From Actinomycetota bacterium (GTDB taxonomy: Bacteria > Actinomycetota > Acidimicrobiia > Acidimicrobiales > Ilumatobacteraceae): 64,000 nt of DNA. The stretch covers positions 1 to 64,000 of the forward strand of contig JACQZX010000099.1 of NCBI GenBank assembly GCA_016213665.1, read 5' to 3'. The translations under genes and the position numbers were made by a program. Under the pieces are notes generated by a model. It had not been told where the DNA came from and did no database searches. It saw only the letters and a program-made list of their open reading frames with translations. Positions 8,345 through 16,484 of this stretch are shown here, piece by piece (position 1 is the stretch's first letter; each line of letters begins with the position of its first letter).

Positions 8345-10169
8345 CTTTCTTGTTCGCCTTGCGGCGGTCTTCCAGCGCTAGGTAACGCTTGCGCACTCGG
8401 ATCGCCTTCGGGGTGACTTCCACCAGCTCGTCGTCCACGATCCACTCGATTGCCGTCTCCAGCGTGTGGATCTTCGGAGTCGGAAGTTTCACCGCGTCGT
8501 CGTGACTGTGCGTACGGATGTTGTTCTTCTCCTTGGCGCGCACGGCGTTGATCACCATCTCGTCGTCGCGGGCTGATTCGCCGACGACCATTCCTTCGTA
8601 GACCTGCTCACCGGGATTGACGAAGAACTGCCCGCTGAGTTGCAGTTTGTCGAGTGCGTAGCCGGTGGTGACGCCCAATCGGTCACTCACCAGCGCCCCG
8701 CCGCGAGGGCTCGGCATGTCGCCCGCCCACGGCATCCAGCCAACGTGATGTTGGTGTAACAACGCCGTGCCGCGCGTAGAGGTGAGCAGCAACGAACGAA
8801 ACCCGATCAGACCACGACTCGGGCACTCGAAGGTGACGATGGTGCGTCCGGCATCGCCGGCGCGCAAGTCGGTGACCCGACCTTTGCGGGGCGCAAGCTC
8901 CTGTGTGACCGTGCCGACATATTCGTCGGGAACGTCGCAGACACCTCGCTCCTGAGGCTCGAAACGCTTGCCGTTGACTTCCTTGGTGATGACTTCCGGA
9001 CGACTGACCTGCAACTCGTAGCCTTCGCGCCGCATCGACTCAATGAGCACGGCCAACTGCAGCTCGCCACGACCCGCCACCTCGATAACGTCGGGCGACC
9101 CGGTCTCGAACAGTTTGATCGAGACGTTGCCGAGAATCTCCTTGTTCAGCCGGTCGACGAGATGGCGGCTGGTCAGGAACTTGCCATCACGGCCGGCGAG
9201 CGGTGAGGTGTTCACACCAAACGTCATACGCAATACCGGTTCGTCGACGACCAGGCGTGGCAGTGCGACTGGGCTGTCGACGGCGGCGATCGTGTCGCCG
9301 ATCTCGACCTCGGGGAAGCCGGCAACCACGAACAGATCGCCGGCACTCAACTCGTCGACTTCATCGCGGCTGACGCCGTGAAACGACATCAGTTGCGCGA
9401 GCTTCCGCTTGAGCGGGGGCTGTCCCTCGCCGAACTCCTCCTCCAGCAAGGCAACTGTCTCACCGCGGCGCATCACACCGTTGACAACTCGTCCGATCGC
9501 CAGCCGACCAAGGTATTCGCTCGCATCGAGTTGAGTGACCATCGCCTGCAGCGGCGCCGAAGCATCACCGGTGGGCGGAGGAATGGCGTCAAGGACTGTG
9601 TCGAGCAAGGCTGAGAGGTCGTCATCGGCGGCCGGCATGCCGACTCCCCGCATCGTGCGGCCCTCACGCGCGACGGCCGAGACGATCGCGAAATCGATGT
9701 GATGGTCGCCGGCGTCGAGGTCGATGAACAACTGGTAGATCTCGTCGAGAACTTCCTCGGCGCGCGCATCTTGCCGATCGACCTTGTTGATCACGACGAC
9801 TGCCGGCAGGTCGAGCGCGAGCGCTTTCTGTAACACGTAACGCGTCTGCGGCAACGGACCTTCAGCGGCATCGACCAGCAACAGCACGCCATCAACCATG
9901 GTGAGCGCTCGCTCGACCTCACCGCCGAAGTCGGCGTGACCCGGCGTGTCGACGAGGTTGATCTTGACGCCCTTCCAGGTGATCGAGGCAGCCTTGGCGA
10001 GGATCGTGATGCCGCGCTCGCGCTCTTGGTCGTTGGAGTCCATCACCCGGTCGACAACGGCCTGGTGCGCGGCGAACGTGCCAGTGGCACGCAGCAGCGC
10101 GTCTACGAGAGTTGTCTTGCCGTGGTCGACGTGAGCGACGAGGGCGACGTTACGAAGTTTTGGGGACAT
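8334..10169 (-). CDS. typA: ribosome-associated translational GTPase TypA/BipA
   Basis: TypA/BipA is an EF-G-like GTPase involved in ribosome assembly and stress or cold adaptation. The 611-residue protein has G1 AHVDHGKTT at about residues 12-20, G3 [15 protein letters not shown]4 [11 protein letters not shown], then EF-G domains III and V. The BipA C-terminal domain includes [22 protein letters not shown] at 10169 is preferred to a TTG five codons upstream. Both are followed by TCCCC, a small duplication, and neither has a clear SD. Monocistronic. Confidence 0.94.
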   Translation of the reverse strand: MSPKLRNVALVAHVDHGKTTLVDALLRATGTFAAHQAVVDRVMDSNDQERERGITILAKAASITWKGVKINLVDTPGHADFGGEVERALTMVDGVLLLVDAAEGPLPQTRYVLQKALALDLPAVVVINKVDRQDARAEEVLDEIYQLFIDLDAGDHHIDFAIVSAVAREGRTMRGVGMPAADDDLSALLDTVLDAIPPPTGDASAPLQAMVTQLDASEYLGRLAIGRVVNGVMRRGETVALLEEEFGEGQPPLKRKLAQLMSFHGVSRDEVDELSAGDLFVVAGFPEVEIGDTIAAVDSPVALPRLVVDEPVLRMTFGVNTSPLAGRDGKFLTSRHLVDRLNKEILGNVSIKLFETGSPDVIEVAGRGELQLAVLIESMRREGYELQVSRPEVITKEVNGKRFEPQERGVCDVPDEYVGTVTQELAPRKGRVTDLRAGDAGRTIVTFECPSRGLIGFRSLLLTSTRGTALLHQHHVGWMPWAGDMPSPRGGALVSDRLGVTTGYALDKLQLSGQFFVNPGEQVYEGMVVGESARDDEMVINAVRAKEKNNIRTHSHDDAVKLPTPKIHTLETAIEWIVDDELVEVTPKAIRVRKRYLALEDRRKANKKVSA

Positions 10170-10232
10170 GATCTGAGGGGACAAGTTGGCCGCGTTCTCG
10201 AGTTGGCTCAGAGTCCGCGGCCCGCGATGAGA

Positions 10233-10418
10233 TCAGTCGTCGAACTCTTCGTCGTCATCATCGAAGGTGACACCGTACTTTTCCGCCAACGCGGCGTACT
10301 CGTCGTCTTCACTTGGTTGACGTTGATCGCTACTACCGAAGCCCAGGTCGAATGCGCTGGGACCGGCCTGCTTGAGTTTCCGGGCTTCTTCGAAGCGACG
10401 GTGACGACCCTTCTTCAC
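10233..10418 (-). CDS. small basic-to-acidic protein, DUF3073-like
   Basis: A 61-residue protein with a basic head (KKGRHRRFEEARKLK), a middle segment and the tail DDEYAALAEKYGVTFDDDDEE. The layout resembles the short actinobacterial DUF3073 family (basic N-terminus, DDxYAxLAxKY, acidic tail), for which no function is established. The GTG start follows an SD-like GGGAG about 8 nt upstream, and a TAGGTT box lies 13 nt upstream. Its codon usage matches its neighbours, so the gene looks real; the family name is tentative. Confidence 0.6.
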   Translation of the reverse strand: MKKGRHRRFEEARKLKQAGPSAFDLGFGSSDQRQPSEDDEYAALAEKYGVTFDDDDEEFDD

Positions 10419-10443
10419 GGTAGGGCTCCCGAACCTAGAGATT

Positions 10444-10458
10444 TGACATTGAACGTCA
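10444..10458. promoter_or_regulatory. imperfect dyad between the DUF3073-like gene and parA
   Basis: TGACATTGAACGTCA is a 15-nt imperfect inverted repeat (TGAC...GTCA arms) in the divergent promoter region. It overlaps a TTGACA that could serve as a -35 toward parA. Possible operator; regulator unknown. Confidence 0.25.
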
Positions 10459-10533
10459 TATTACCCGCTCAGGGCCAAAATCTGTCGGACCATGCCGGCG
10501 CATTGCATGTCGTACCTGGAGAGGTGGCACGAT

Positions 10534-11307
10534 ATGTGCATGGGTCGCGTCGTCACAGTTCTCAATCAGAAAGGCGGGGTCGGCAAGACCACCGTCACCC
10601 TCGGTTTCGCCTCCGCCGCCGCTGCGGCAGGTCATCGCGTGCTGGTCGTCGATCTCGACCCGCAAGCCTCGAGCACCTGGGTGCTGGGGGTTGATCCGGC
10701 CGAGGTCGAGACCTCGACCGCCGAGGTGCTGGTGCGTAGCTCCGCGGAGAAGGCGATGGTGCCGTCGGCTTGGGGTGACGACGTGTGGGTGTTGCCTGCG
10801 TCGCACCGACTCACCGCCCGCGACCATGGTGGCAATCCTGCCCGGTTGGGCGAGGCGCTCGCCGAGGTGAGCGACCAGTTCCATGCCGTGCTCGTCGATT
10901 GCCCGCCATCGTTGGGCGCACTCACCACTGCCGGTCTCACCGCTGCCGATCACGCGGTGATCGTCGTTGAACCATCGGCGCTCAGCCTGCGGGGTATCGG
11001 CGCCGTCGCCGATCTGGTCGATGAGGTATGGGACGCCTACAACGCGGAGCTTGAACTCACCGGCGTCATCGTCAACAAGGTGCCCGCCTGGAGCAGCGAA
11101 GCCGAGCGCCGACTTGACGAGTTGGTGCGCACAGTCGGGAAGCGAGCAATCTGGCAGCCGGCCATTCCGCAGCGCGTGATCGTCAACCAGGCAATCGGTG
11201 AACGCCGACCGATCCATTCCTATGGCGCACGGAGCTACGACGTTTCGGAATCGTTCGACAAGTTGTGGGCCAAGCTGCGCCGCATCATGGCACGTCAATC
11301 AGATTGA
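10534..11307 (+). CDS. ParA-family (MinD/Soj-like) ATPase
   Basis: A 257-residue deviant Walker ATPase. Walker A is NQKGGVGKTTVTLGFA with the signature lysine, followed by VLVVDLDPQASST, Walker B VLVDCPPSLGALT and the NKVPAWSSEAE region. Such proteins position chromosomes, plasmids or protein clusters. No ParB or parS-like partner is adjacent, so this is probably not the chromosomal partition ParA. ATG at 10534 is chosen because GGAGAGG lies 9 nt upstream; the ATG two codons later is the alternative. It ends convergently with a 23-nt antisense overlap with rnd. Confidence 0.85.
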   Translation: MCMGRVVTVLNQKGGVGKTTVTLGFASAAAAAGHRVLVVDLDPQASSTWVLGVDPAEVETSTAEVLVRSSAEKAMVPSAWGDDVWVLPASHRLTARDHGGNPARLGEALAEVSDQFHAVLVDCPPSLGALTTAGLTAADHAVIVVEPSALSLRGIGAVADLVDEVWDAYNAELELTGVIVNKVPAWSSEAERRLDELVRTVGKRAIWQPAIPQRVIVNQAIGERRPIHSYGARSYDVSESFDKLWAKLRRIMARQSD

Positions 11308-12427
11308 GTCCGCCGCGGCCGTCGAAGGTGAGCGCGGCCTCACCGGCTACCAGCCGACGAATACCTTCACCGAGCAACTCACCACGCCAGCCGCTCGCCA
11401 ATCGCGCGTCGGGATCGCCGCGCAGTAGTTCCACGAGGTCGTGACGGGTCGCCAACAAACCGGCATCGATACGTTGCTGGCGTGCGACCTCGCTCACCCA
11501 TGCAGAAACCAAGGTCACGGCCGGTCGCAGGCCGCGGTCGAGATCGTCGCCTTCCGCGGCCGCCGGCGGCGATTCATCGGCAAGACCGAGCTCGACCGCG
11601 GCGAGCAACTCCTTGGCGATGGCACCACGGGTGTGGCGTTCATCGACGCCGCGCGCCTGGCCGAGTTCGGTGGTGGTCCGCGGCTGCTTCTGCGCAATGC
11701 CAAGGATCGCCAGGTCGGGAAGCACTTGCCGCACGGGCGAGTCGATCGACATCGCCCTGCGCTCGCGCCAACCGGCAACGGCTCGGGCGACACCACGAGC
11801 GCGCGGCTTGAGAATGCGAACGTCCTTGAGTCGCGTCCAGGCCAAGTCGGGGTCCGTGCCACCCACTGGCCGCAGACGCAATTCTTCACAAGCATCGTCG
11901 ACCCACTGCGTGCGGCCGGCGGTAGCAAGTTGTGCCGTGAGCGTGTCGTGCAACTGCAGCAGGTAGGCGACGTCGCCGGCCGCGTAAGAGCGCTGGTCAT
12001 CGGACAGCGGCCGACGCAACCAGTCGGTCAAACGGTCGCCTTTGGCTGCTGCCACCCGCAACTCACCCTGCAGCAGCGCCACCAGCGACGGGGTGCTGTA
12101 CCCAAGAAATCCGGCAGCCAGCTGGGTGTCGTATAGCCGCCGCGGCACCGTCCCCACCGCATGGGTGAGCACGTCGAGATCTTGCTGCGCGGCGTGTACG
12201 ACGGCCAGCACGTCGCTGTCGAAGAGCAACCTCAACGGCGAGAGATCGCACCCGAGCGGATCGAGGAGCACGATCTCGCCGGCAGCCGCAATCTGCACCA
12301 ATGCCAGCTTGGGAAAGTAGGTGCGCTCACGGTGGAACTCGGTGTCGAGGGCATAACGAGGCTCAGCGAGTGTCCGCTCGATGAACTCGGCAACCTCACG
12401 GTCGGAAGCGATCCAGCGATAGTCCAT
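11285..12427 (-). CDS. rnd: ribonuclease D (3'-5' exoribonuclease)
   Basis: RNase D trims tRNA and other RNA 3' ends. The 380-residue protein has the DEDD-y exonuclease domain at about residues 1-200: DTEFHRERTYF supplies D and E, HAAQQDLDVL the second D, and YAAGDVAYLLQL the Tyr/Asp pair. An HRDC domain follows at about 220-290 (WRERRAMSIDSPVRQVLPD). The ATG shares one base with the rhodanese stop (TGATG), so translation is coupled. The 3' end overlaps parA by 23 nt on the opposite strand. Confidence 0.92.
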   Translation of the reverse strand: MDYRWIASDREVAEFIERTLAEPRYALDTEFHRERTYFPKLALVQIAAAGEIVLLDPLGCDLSPLRLLFDSDVLAVVHAAQQDLDVLTHAVGTVPRRLYDTQLAAGFLGYSTPSLVALLQGELRVAAAKGDRLTDWLRRPLSDDQRSYAAGDVAYLLQLHDTLTAQLATAGRTQWVDDACEELRLRPVGGTDPDLAWTRLKDVRILKPRARGVARAVAGWRERRAMSIDSPVRQVLPDLAILGIAQKQPRTTTELGQARGVDERHTRGAIAKELLAAVELGLADESPPAAAEGDDLDRGLRPAVTLVSAWVSEVARQQRIDAGLLATRHDLVELLRGDPDARLASGWRGELLGEGIRRLVAGEAALTFDGRGGLNLIDVP

Positions 12428-12738
12428 CAGACCGACACGACTGGCCATCCCTGATCGACCCACGCCACCATGCCGCCGACGACGTTGGTCGCGGCTATCC
12501 CCTCGTCGACCAGGAACTCGCACGCACGCATGCTGCGCGCACCGGTGCGACAGATGAGGTAGGCGGTGCCGACACCACGCAATTCTTCGACCCGATCGGG
12601 AACGGTGCTCAACGCGACGTGGACGGCACCGGGTACATGACCAGCGTCGAATTCAGATTGCTCGCGCACGTCAACGAGCGTCGCCCCCTTGGCCAACGCC
12701 GCGTGGAGTTGTTGAACGCCAACCTCTCTCACTGCCAT
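12427..12738 (-). CDS. single-domain rhodanese-like sulfurtransferase
   Basis: A 103-residue single rhodanese domain: LVDVREQSEFDAGHVPGAVHV, then the active-site loop LICRTGARS with the catalytic Cys, and the closing VVGGMVAWVDQGWPV. Such proteins (GlpE/PspE-like) carry sulfane sulfur as a persulfide. The gene is coupled to rnd by TGATG. The start region is odd: the 14-nt unit holding the ATG is repeated three times in tandem, and a -10 box points to the outermost copy, whose reading frame differs. See the repeat entry and the finding. Confidence 0.9.
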   Translation of the reverse strand: MAVREVGVQQLHAALAKGATLVDVREQSEFDAGHVPGAVHVALSTVPDRVEELRGVGTAYLICRTGARSMRACEFLVDEGIAATNVVGGMVAWVDQGWPVVSV

Positions 12739-12768
12739 CGTCTCACTGCCATCGTCTCACTGCCATCG
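12727..12768 (-). repeat. three perfect 14-bp tandem repeats carrying the rhodanese start codon
   Basis: On the minus strand the unit CGATGGCAGTGAGA occurs at 12768-12755, 12754-12741 and 12740-12727. Each holds an ATG (12766, 12752, 12738). Only the innermost ATG is in frame with the rhodanese. The two outer ATGs each open a seven-codon ORF ending at TGA. TAGCGT at 12779-12774 lies 7 nt before the outermost ATG, so a leaderless message would begin there. Confidence 0.95.
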
Positions 12769-12773
12769 CAACG

Positions 12774-12779
12774 ACGCTA
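12774..12779 (-). promoter_or_regulatory. -10 box before the rhodanese start repeats
   Basis: TAGCGT, 7 nt upstream of the outermost repeated ATG (12766) and 35 nt upstream of the in-frame ATG (12738). Confidence 0.45.
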
Positions 12780-12830
12780 CTCCCACAATTCTGCACACCG
12801 GGCGAAAGTCCGACAGATCGAACGGGCGCG

Positions 12831-13403
12831 CTAGTCCGACAGGTCGAATGGCGTGTTGACGTTGGCCATGTCACGAGCAGCGACTGCGACCTCCACGGTT
12901 CGCAACGTCTTCAGGACGTCTGACAGCCGACGCTGCCCGGAGGAAAAGGCCGTTTCCAGTTGCGCGGCAACACTCGGGCGCCACGCGGCACAGAGCGGCT
13001 GCGGTCGATCGGTTACCGCCACGGCGACATCGGTGTCGGCAGCGGTGGCGAGTGCTTCCACGATCGCCCTCACCGTTGCCGAGGACAACAGTGGCATGTC
13101 GCACGCGACAACCATGATCGCATCGTGGTCAGGAAACTGATCGAGCGCCGTGATCACTCCGCCCAGCGGACCTTCGCGCGGCCACCGATCGGCGACAACG
13201 GCAAGCCCCAGGCTCGCCAGCGCCGCACCGTCACCTCCAACTGCGATCACCGACTCGCTTCCGGCCGCCGAAAGCACTTCAGCAACGCTTACGACCATTG
13301 GTCTACCGGCGTAGGCCAGCAACGCTTTGTCGCGACCCATCCGTCGGCTGGCCCCGCCGCACAGGATCGCGCCGACGACACGAGGGTCGACACCGTTGCG
13401 CAA
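12831..13403 (-). CDS. mobA: molybdenum cofactor guanylyltransferase
   Basis: MobA transfers GMP from GTP to molybdopterin-Mo to form the guanine dinucleotide cofactor. The 190-residue protein shows the nucleotidyltransferase signature ILCGGASRRMGRDKALL at about residues 12-28, the substrate region GPLGGVITALD, and VVACDMPLLS with the metal-binding Asp. It starts at TTG (13403), 2 nt after the DUF3151 stop, with a GGTGGCGG stretch upstream. A molybdenum enzyme of the sulfite oxidase family is encoded at 50.9 kb, although that family normally uses the non-dinucleotide cofactor. Confidence 0.9.
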   Translation of the reverse strand: MRNGVDPRVVGAILCGGASRRMGRDKALLAYAGRPMVVSVAEVLSAAGSESVIAVGGDGAALASLGLAVVADRWPREGPLGGVITALDQFPDHDAIMVVACDMPLLSSATVRAIVEALATAADTDVAVAVTDRPQPLCAAWRPSVAAQLETAFSSGQRRLSDVLKTLRTVEVAVAARDMANVNTPFDLSD

Positions 13404-13405
13404 GC

Positions 13406-13837
13406 TCAGCCGCCACCACCGGGGTCGAGCTGTGCGAGAAATGTGGCAAGTCGCTCGGCTTCGTCGGTCTCACCGATGGCTGCTGCCATCGACTGCAAGC
13501 CCTGCATGCACCCCAGCAGCGCGCGATTGGTCTCGTCCGCCCACCGCACGTATCCCGAGCCGCGCCAACCATTGGCACGCAGCGCGTCGAGCCCTCGGTG
13601 ATAACCGACTCGATAGGCGGCGTAACGCTGCACCCTGTCGGTGACGCTGTCGCCCAAGGTGCACCACGCCAGCAAAGACCGCGGGTGTGCTGCCACAACG
13701 TCCGCGGCTAGCGAAGGTCGTTTGACGGCTGGCGCCACCAATACCTCGCGCACTGCCTCGCGCACCGTCGCCGACTCGGCGGGCAGAATGGTGCGCGGCG
13801 GTCCTTGCGATACAAGTTGAATCGGCTGTTCACTCAC
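13406..13837 (-). CDS. DUF3151 family protein
   Basis: A 143-residue protein matching the actinobacterial DUF3151 pattern: a short leader with ILPAE, AAHPRSLLAWCTLGD, then YRVGYHRGLDALRANGWRGSGYVRW and IGETDEAERLATFL. It is probably an alpha-helical repeat fold; no function is established. The GTG start follows TAGGGT plus 6 nt, a leaderless arrangement. It is first gene of a two-gene unit with mobA. The family assignment comes from remembered consensus. Confidence 0.82.
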   Translation of the reverse strand: MSEQPIQLVSQGPPRTILPAESATVREAVREVLVAPAVKRPSLAADVVAAHPRSLLAWCTLGDSVTDRVQRYAAYRVGYHRGLDALRANGWRGSGYVRWADETNRALLGCMQGLQSMAAAIGETDEAERLATFLAQLDPGGGG

Positions 13838-13843
13838 GGTGCC

Positions 13844-13849
13844 ACCCTA
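13844..13849 (-). promoter_or_regulatory. leaderless -10 box of DUF3151-mobA
   Basis: TAGGGT, 6 nt before the GTG start on the minus strand; no SD sequence is present. Confidence 0.5.
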
Positions 13850-13859
13850 CGGCAGCTCT

Positions 13860-13899
13860 CTCGATTGCCGTTGCACAGTCTCGATTGCCGTTGCACAGT
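13860..13899. repeat. two perfect 20-bp tandem repeats in a divergent promoter region
   Basis: The unit CTCGATTGCCGTTGCACAGT occurs at 13860-13879 and 13880-13899. It lies between the -10 box of DUF3151 (minus) and that of the small membrane protein (plus). The last T of the second copy is the first base of the plus-strand TAGGCT box. A duplicated operator or a recent slippage duplication are both possible. Confidence 0.95.
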
Positions 13900-13904
13900 A
13901 GGCT
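13899..13904 (+). promoter_or_regulatory. leaderless -10 box of the small membrane protein
   Basis: TAGGCT, 7 nt before the ATG at 13912. It sits directly at the end of the 20-bp tandem repeat. Confidence 0.5.
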
Positions 13905-13911
13905 GGCAGGT

Positions 13912-14184
13912 ATGACTGCTCTCTCGTTGGAATCGGCCAAGACCATCGGCATCGTCGTCGTGCTCGCGTTCGTGGCCTTCGCCGTGATTTCTGCGTGGGT
14001 GATCAAGAACATCACCATGAAGATCATCTCCGTTTTGCTGATGGTCGGCCTCGGACTCGGCGCGTGGACCCAACGCGGCAGCTTGCAGGATTGTGCCGAC
14101 AAGGCCAAGGCCAAGGTCGAGGCCGGCATCGCCGAAGGCTCGATCAAGTGCGAGTTCTTCGGCACCGAAGTCTCAGTCTTCTGA
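13912..14184 (+). CDS. small two-helix membrane protein, unknown function
   Basis: A 90-residue protein with two predicted transmembrane helices, at about residues 9-31 (IGIVVVLAFVAFAVISAWVI) and 36-52 (IISVLLMVGLGLGAW). A hydrophilic tail with two cysteines (QDCADKAK and SIKCEFF) follows and could form a disulfide outside the membrane. No family was recognised. The start at 13912 rather than 13885 is supported by the TAGGCT box 7 nt upstream and by the first helix position. It ends 11 nt before the convergent phospholipase gene. Confidence 0.7.
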   Translation: MTALSLESAKTIGIVVVLAFVAFAVISAWVIKNITMKIISVLLMVGLGLGAWTQRGSLQDCADKAKAKVEAGIAEGSIKCEFFGTEVSVF

Positions 14185-14195
14185 GAGTCGCCAGT

Positions 14196-15650
14196 TCAGT
14201 CGCCCTCGGTGGTGGGCAGTGCCTGTTCCGTCGGTGGAGTTGCCGCCGGCAGAGTATGGCAACCGCTGAGCACCGCTGCCGCCCGCTCGGCGGTGCCCGG
14301 CAGAGTCGGAACGCTGGAATCGAAGCCGGCGAAGTCGAGAGCAGTCGTCAGGTCACCGCAGGTGTCGCGGCGCCACTGCGACAGGTTTGGCACCTCGACC
14401 CCGAAACGCCGCTCGAGAAACAGCAACGTCGAAGTGTGATCGAAAACATCGCTGCACACGCGGCCACCCCGGCTCCACGGTGACACCACCGTCGTGGGAA
14501 CACGGAAGCCCAACCCGATCGGCAGCTCACCCACGAACTCGCCGACGGTGCCGGCGGAGGGCGTCGGAGGAACGACGTGATCGAAGTAGCCACCGTTCTC
14601 GTCGTAACTGAGGATGAAGACCGTCTTGGCCCACACCTCCGGCTTGCTCATCAACGCCGCCAGGATCGTGGCCGACATGTCCTCGCCGACGGCGGGCGGA
14701 AACGGCGGATGTTCCGACACCACGGTGGGGGCGACTATCCAACTGACTTGCGGTAGGTCGCCGGCGAGCACGTCGTTCACAAACGCGTCAGCCGGTCGGT
14801 TGCGTATCGCCGCGTCGAACAGCGGGTCGCTTGTCTCCAGGTTCTGAAAGGCGGTGAAGAACTTCAGCGGATTGTCGTCGTAATCGTCGGCCTCGTGATA
14901 CACCCGCCAACTCACACCGGCTTTCTGCAGTCGCTCGGGATAGGTGGTCCAGGCGAACGGTCCGGTGAGGTTGTCGATCACCGGCCCGCCGCCCGCGCCG
15001 CCGGGGTCGATGGTGGCGCTCAACGAGTAGAGCCTGTTCGGTGTCGTCGGCCCGATCACGGAACAGAAGTACTGGTCGCAAAGCGTGAACTCGTCCGCCA
15101 GCGCGGAGTAGAAGGGCAGGTCGGCGCGGGCAAAGTAACCAAGCGCGCTGGAGCCCATCGTGCGTCCGAAGCCGTCGTTGCGGCCCCCGTTCCAGGCGGC
15201 GTGCTGTCCCGCCCATGTGTGATCAGGATCTGGGCCGCAGGCTCCCGAGGTGGAGGCGGTGTCGAGCCGGTAGGGCAATAGGTAGCCGTCGGACGAGCCC
15301 TCATATGGCTGGTACCACACCGAGTCCGCCCCGGCCCCTGCAGCCGCGTCGCCGAACCCACGGCTACCCGGACGGGTTCCGAAGTAGTGATCGAAGGAGC
15401 GATTCTCCTGGAAGAAGATCACCACGTGTTCGACATCGTTCAGCGAGCCACTGACCCCTGAGACAGTTGCCGGTGTTGTGACTGGACTAACGACTGGTGA
15501 CGCGGGCGGCGTTGCGACCGGCGTTACCGGCGCGCCAGGCGCGGAAGCACCCGTTGGTTCACCCTCGTCGCCGGCGCACGCGGCGGCTGCTGCCGCCAGC
15601 GCCCAACCCGCCGTCGCTCCGAGTACCTGCCGTCTCGACCAATCTGTCAT
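14196..15650 (-). CDS. Tat-exported phospholipase C / acid phosphatase-family phosphoesterase
   Basis: This 484-residue protein belongs to the bacterial phosphatidylcholine-specific PLC/AcpA phosphoesterase family. A twin-arginine signal (WSRRQVLGATAGWALAAAA) ends at AAACAGD, so it may be a Tat-exported lipoprotein. A proline/threonine linker follows. The catalytic domain opens with VVIFFQENRSFDHYFGT (metal-binding Glu/Asn) and includes YDENGGYFDHVVPP and a DHTSTLLFLERRFG segment near the end. The ATG at 15650 has GAGGGGGG about 11 nt upstream and a TAGTCT box further up. It probably releases phosphate from phospholipids or phosphoesters outside the membrane. Confidence 0.87.
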   Translation of the reverse strand: MTDWSRRQVLGATAGWALAAAAAACAGDEGEPTGASAPGAPVTPVATPPASPVVSPVTTPATVSGVSGSLNDVEHVVIFFQENRSFDHYFGTRPGSRGFGDAAAGAGADSVWYQPYEGSSDGYLLPYRLDTASTSGACGPDPDHTWAGQHAAWNGGRNDGFGRTMGSSALGYFARADLPFYSALADEFTLCDQYFCSVIGPTTPNRLYSLSATIDPGGAGGGPVIDNLTGPFAWTTYPERLQKAGVSWRVYHEADDYDDNPLKFFTAFQNLETSDPLFDAAIRNRPADAFVNDVLAGDLPQVSWIVAPTVVSEHPPFPPAVGEDMSATILAALMSKPEVWAKTVFILSYDENGGYFDHVVPPTPSAGTVGEFVGELPIGLGFRVPTTVVSPWSRGGRVCSDVFDHTSTLLFLERRFGVEVPNLSQWRRDTCGDLTTALDFAGFDSSVPTLPGTAERAAAVLSGCHTLPAATPPTEQALPTTEGD

Positions 15651-15682
15651 CGCCGTTTGCGCCCCCCTCGGTAGCAGCGAGA

Positions 15683-16462
15683 CTAGACGTGCGCGCCTGC
15701 GCGAGCCCAAGGTGGCCCGGCACGCTGCAGCAGCGGTGCGATCAACTCACGACGAAACTGATCGGGAGCCGTTGTCGGGGCCGCGTGACCGCAGCCCGCA
15801 AGACACACCAACTGAGCATCGACAAGCGTCTCGGCAAGGTGAGCCATGCCGGTGCGGTGGTGGTCGCGGGCAAGCGTGCCGTAGCCGACGTTCACCGGAA
15901 CTCTCACGTCGGCAGCCAACCACGGCCGATTGCTGCGCAGGTCGGCAAGCTCGTTGACAAGCGGCACGCCCTCCGAGCGCCGCGTGGAGCGCGTGCGTTC
16001 GGGCAGCGCCAGCCATCGCTGGTCGCCGATCAAACGCCTCATGAACGCCTCGGCGGCATCGTCGGGTCGCGCTGCCGCGCTGATCGCCGCGGCACCGGCA
16101 GTTGCCCCCGGCCACCACGGCTCCCACGAAAGCGGAGCCTCGTAAACGACAACACCCGCGACCAACGCCGGTTGACTTGCTGCAACCGCGAGCGCGACGT
16201 TGCCGCCATAACTGTGCCCGACCAGTACGGCGCGCCTACCCGCCAGCAGGCCGACCAGGTCGTGCACCTGCGATGGCATGTCGAAGGGGCCGCGGTGCGG
16301 TGTCGACTGCCCGTAGCCGCGTCGGTCGTAGCGCGCGACGCGATATTCATCGTCGAGTCGCCGGCTCAATTTCAACATGCTGGCCGAGCGATCCATCGCG
16401 CCGTGCACGAGCACGATAAGGGGATCATCGGCATGACCCGCCTCCGCCGACCACACAGTCAC
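15683..16462 (-). CDS. alpha/beta hydrolase
   Basis: A 259-residue alpha/beta-hydrolase-fold protein. The oxyanion-hole motif LVHGAMD is at about residue 20, the nucleophile elbow GHSYGG at about residue 84, and the late catalytic His is in AGCGHAAP near the C-terminus. The substrate cannot be read from the sequence. The open frame runs upstream into pyk. GTG at 16462 is chosen because GGGTGGGGA lies about 8 nt upstream and the pyk stop at 16485 is just before it, so it is probably translated from the pyk message. Confidence 0.82.
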   Translation of the reverse strand: MTVWSAEAGHADDPLIVLVHGAMDRSASMLKLSRRLDDEYRVARYDRRGYGQSTPHRGPFDMPSQVHDLVGLLAGRRAVLVGHSYGGNVALAVAASQPALVAGVVVYEAPLSWEPWWPGATAGAAAISAAARPDDAAEAFMRRLIGDQRWLALPERTRSTRRSEGVPLVNELADLRSNRPWLAADVRVPVNVGYGTLARDHHRTGMAHLAETLVDAQLVCLAGCGHAAPTTAPDQFRRELIAPLLQRAGPPWARAGAHV

Positions 16463-16484
16463 CGCAACGTCCCCACCCGGCCGC

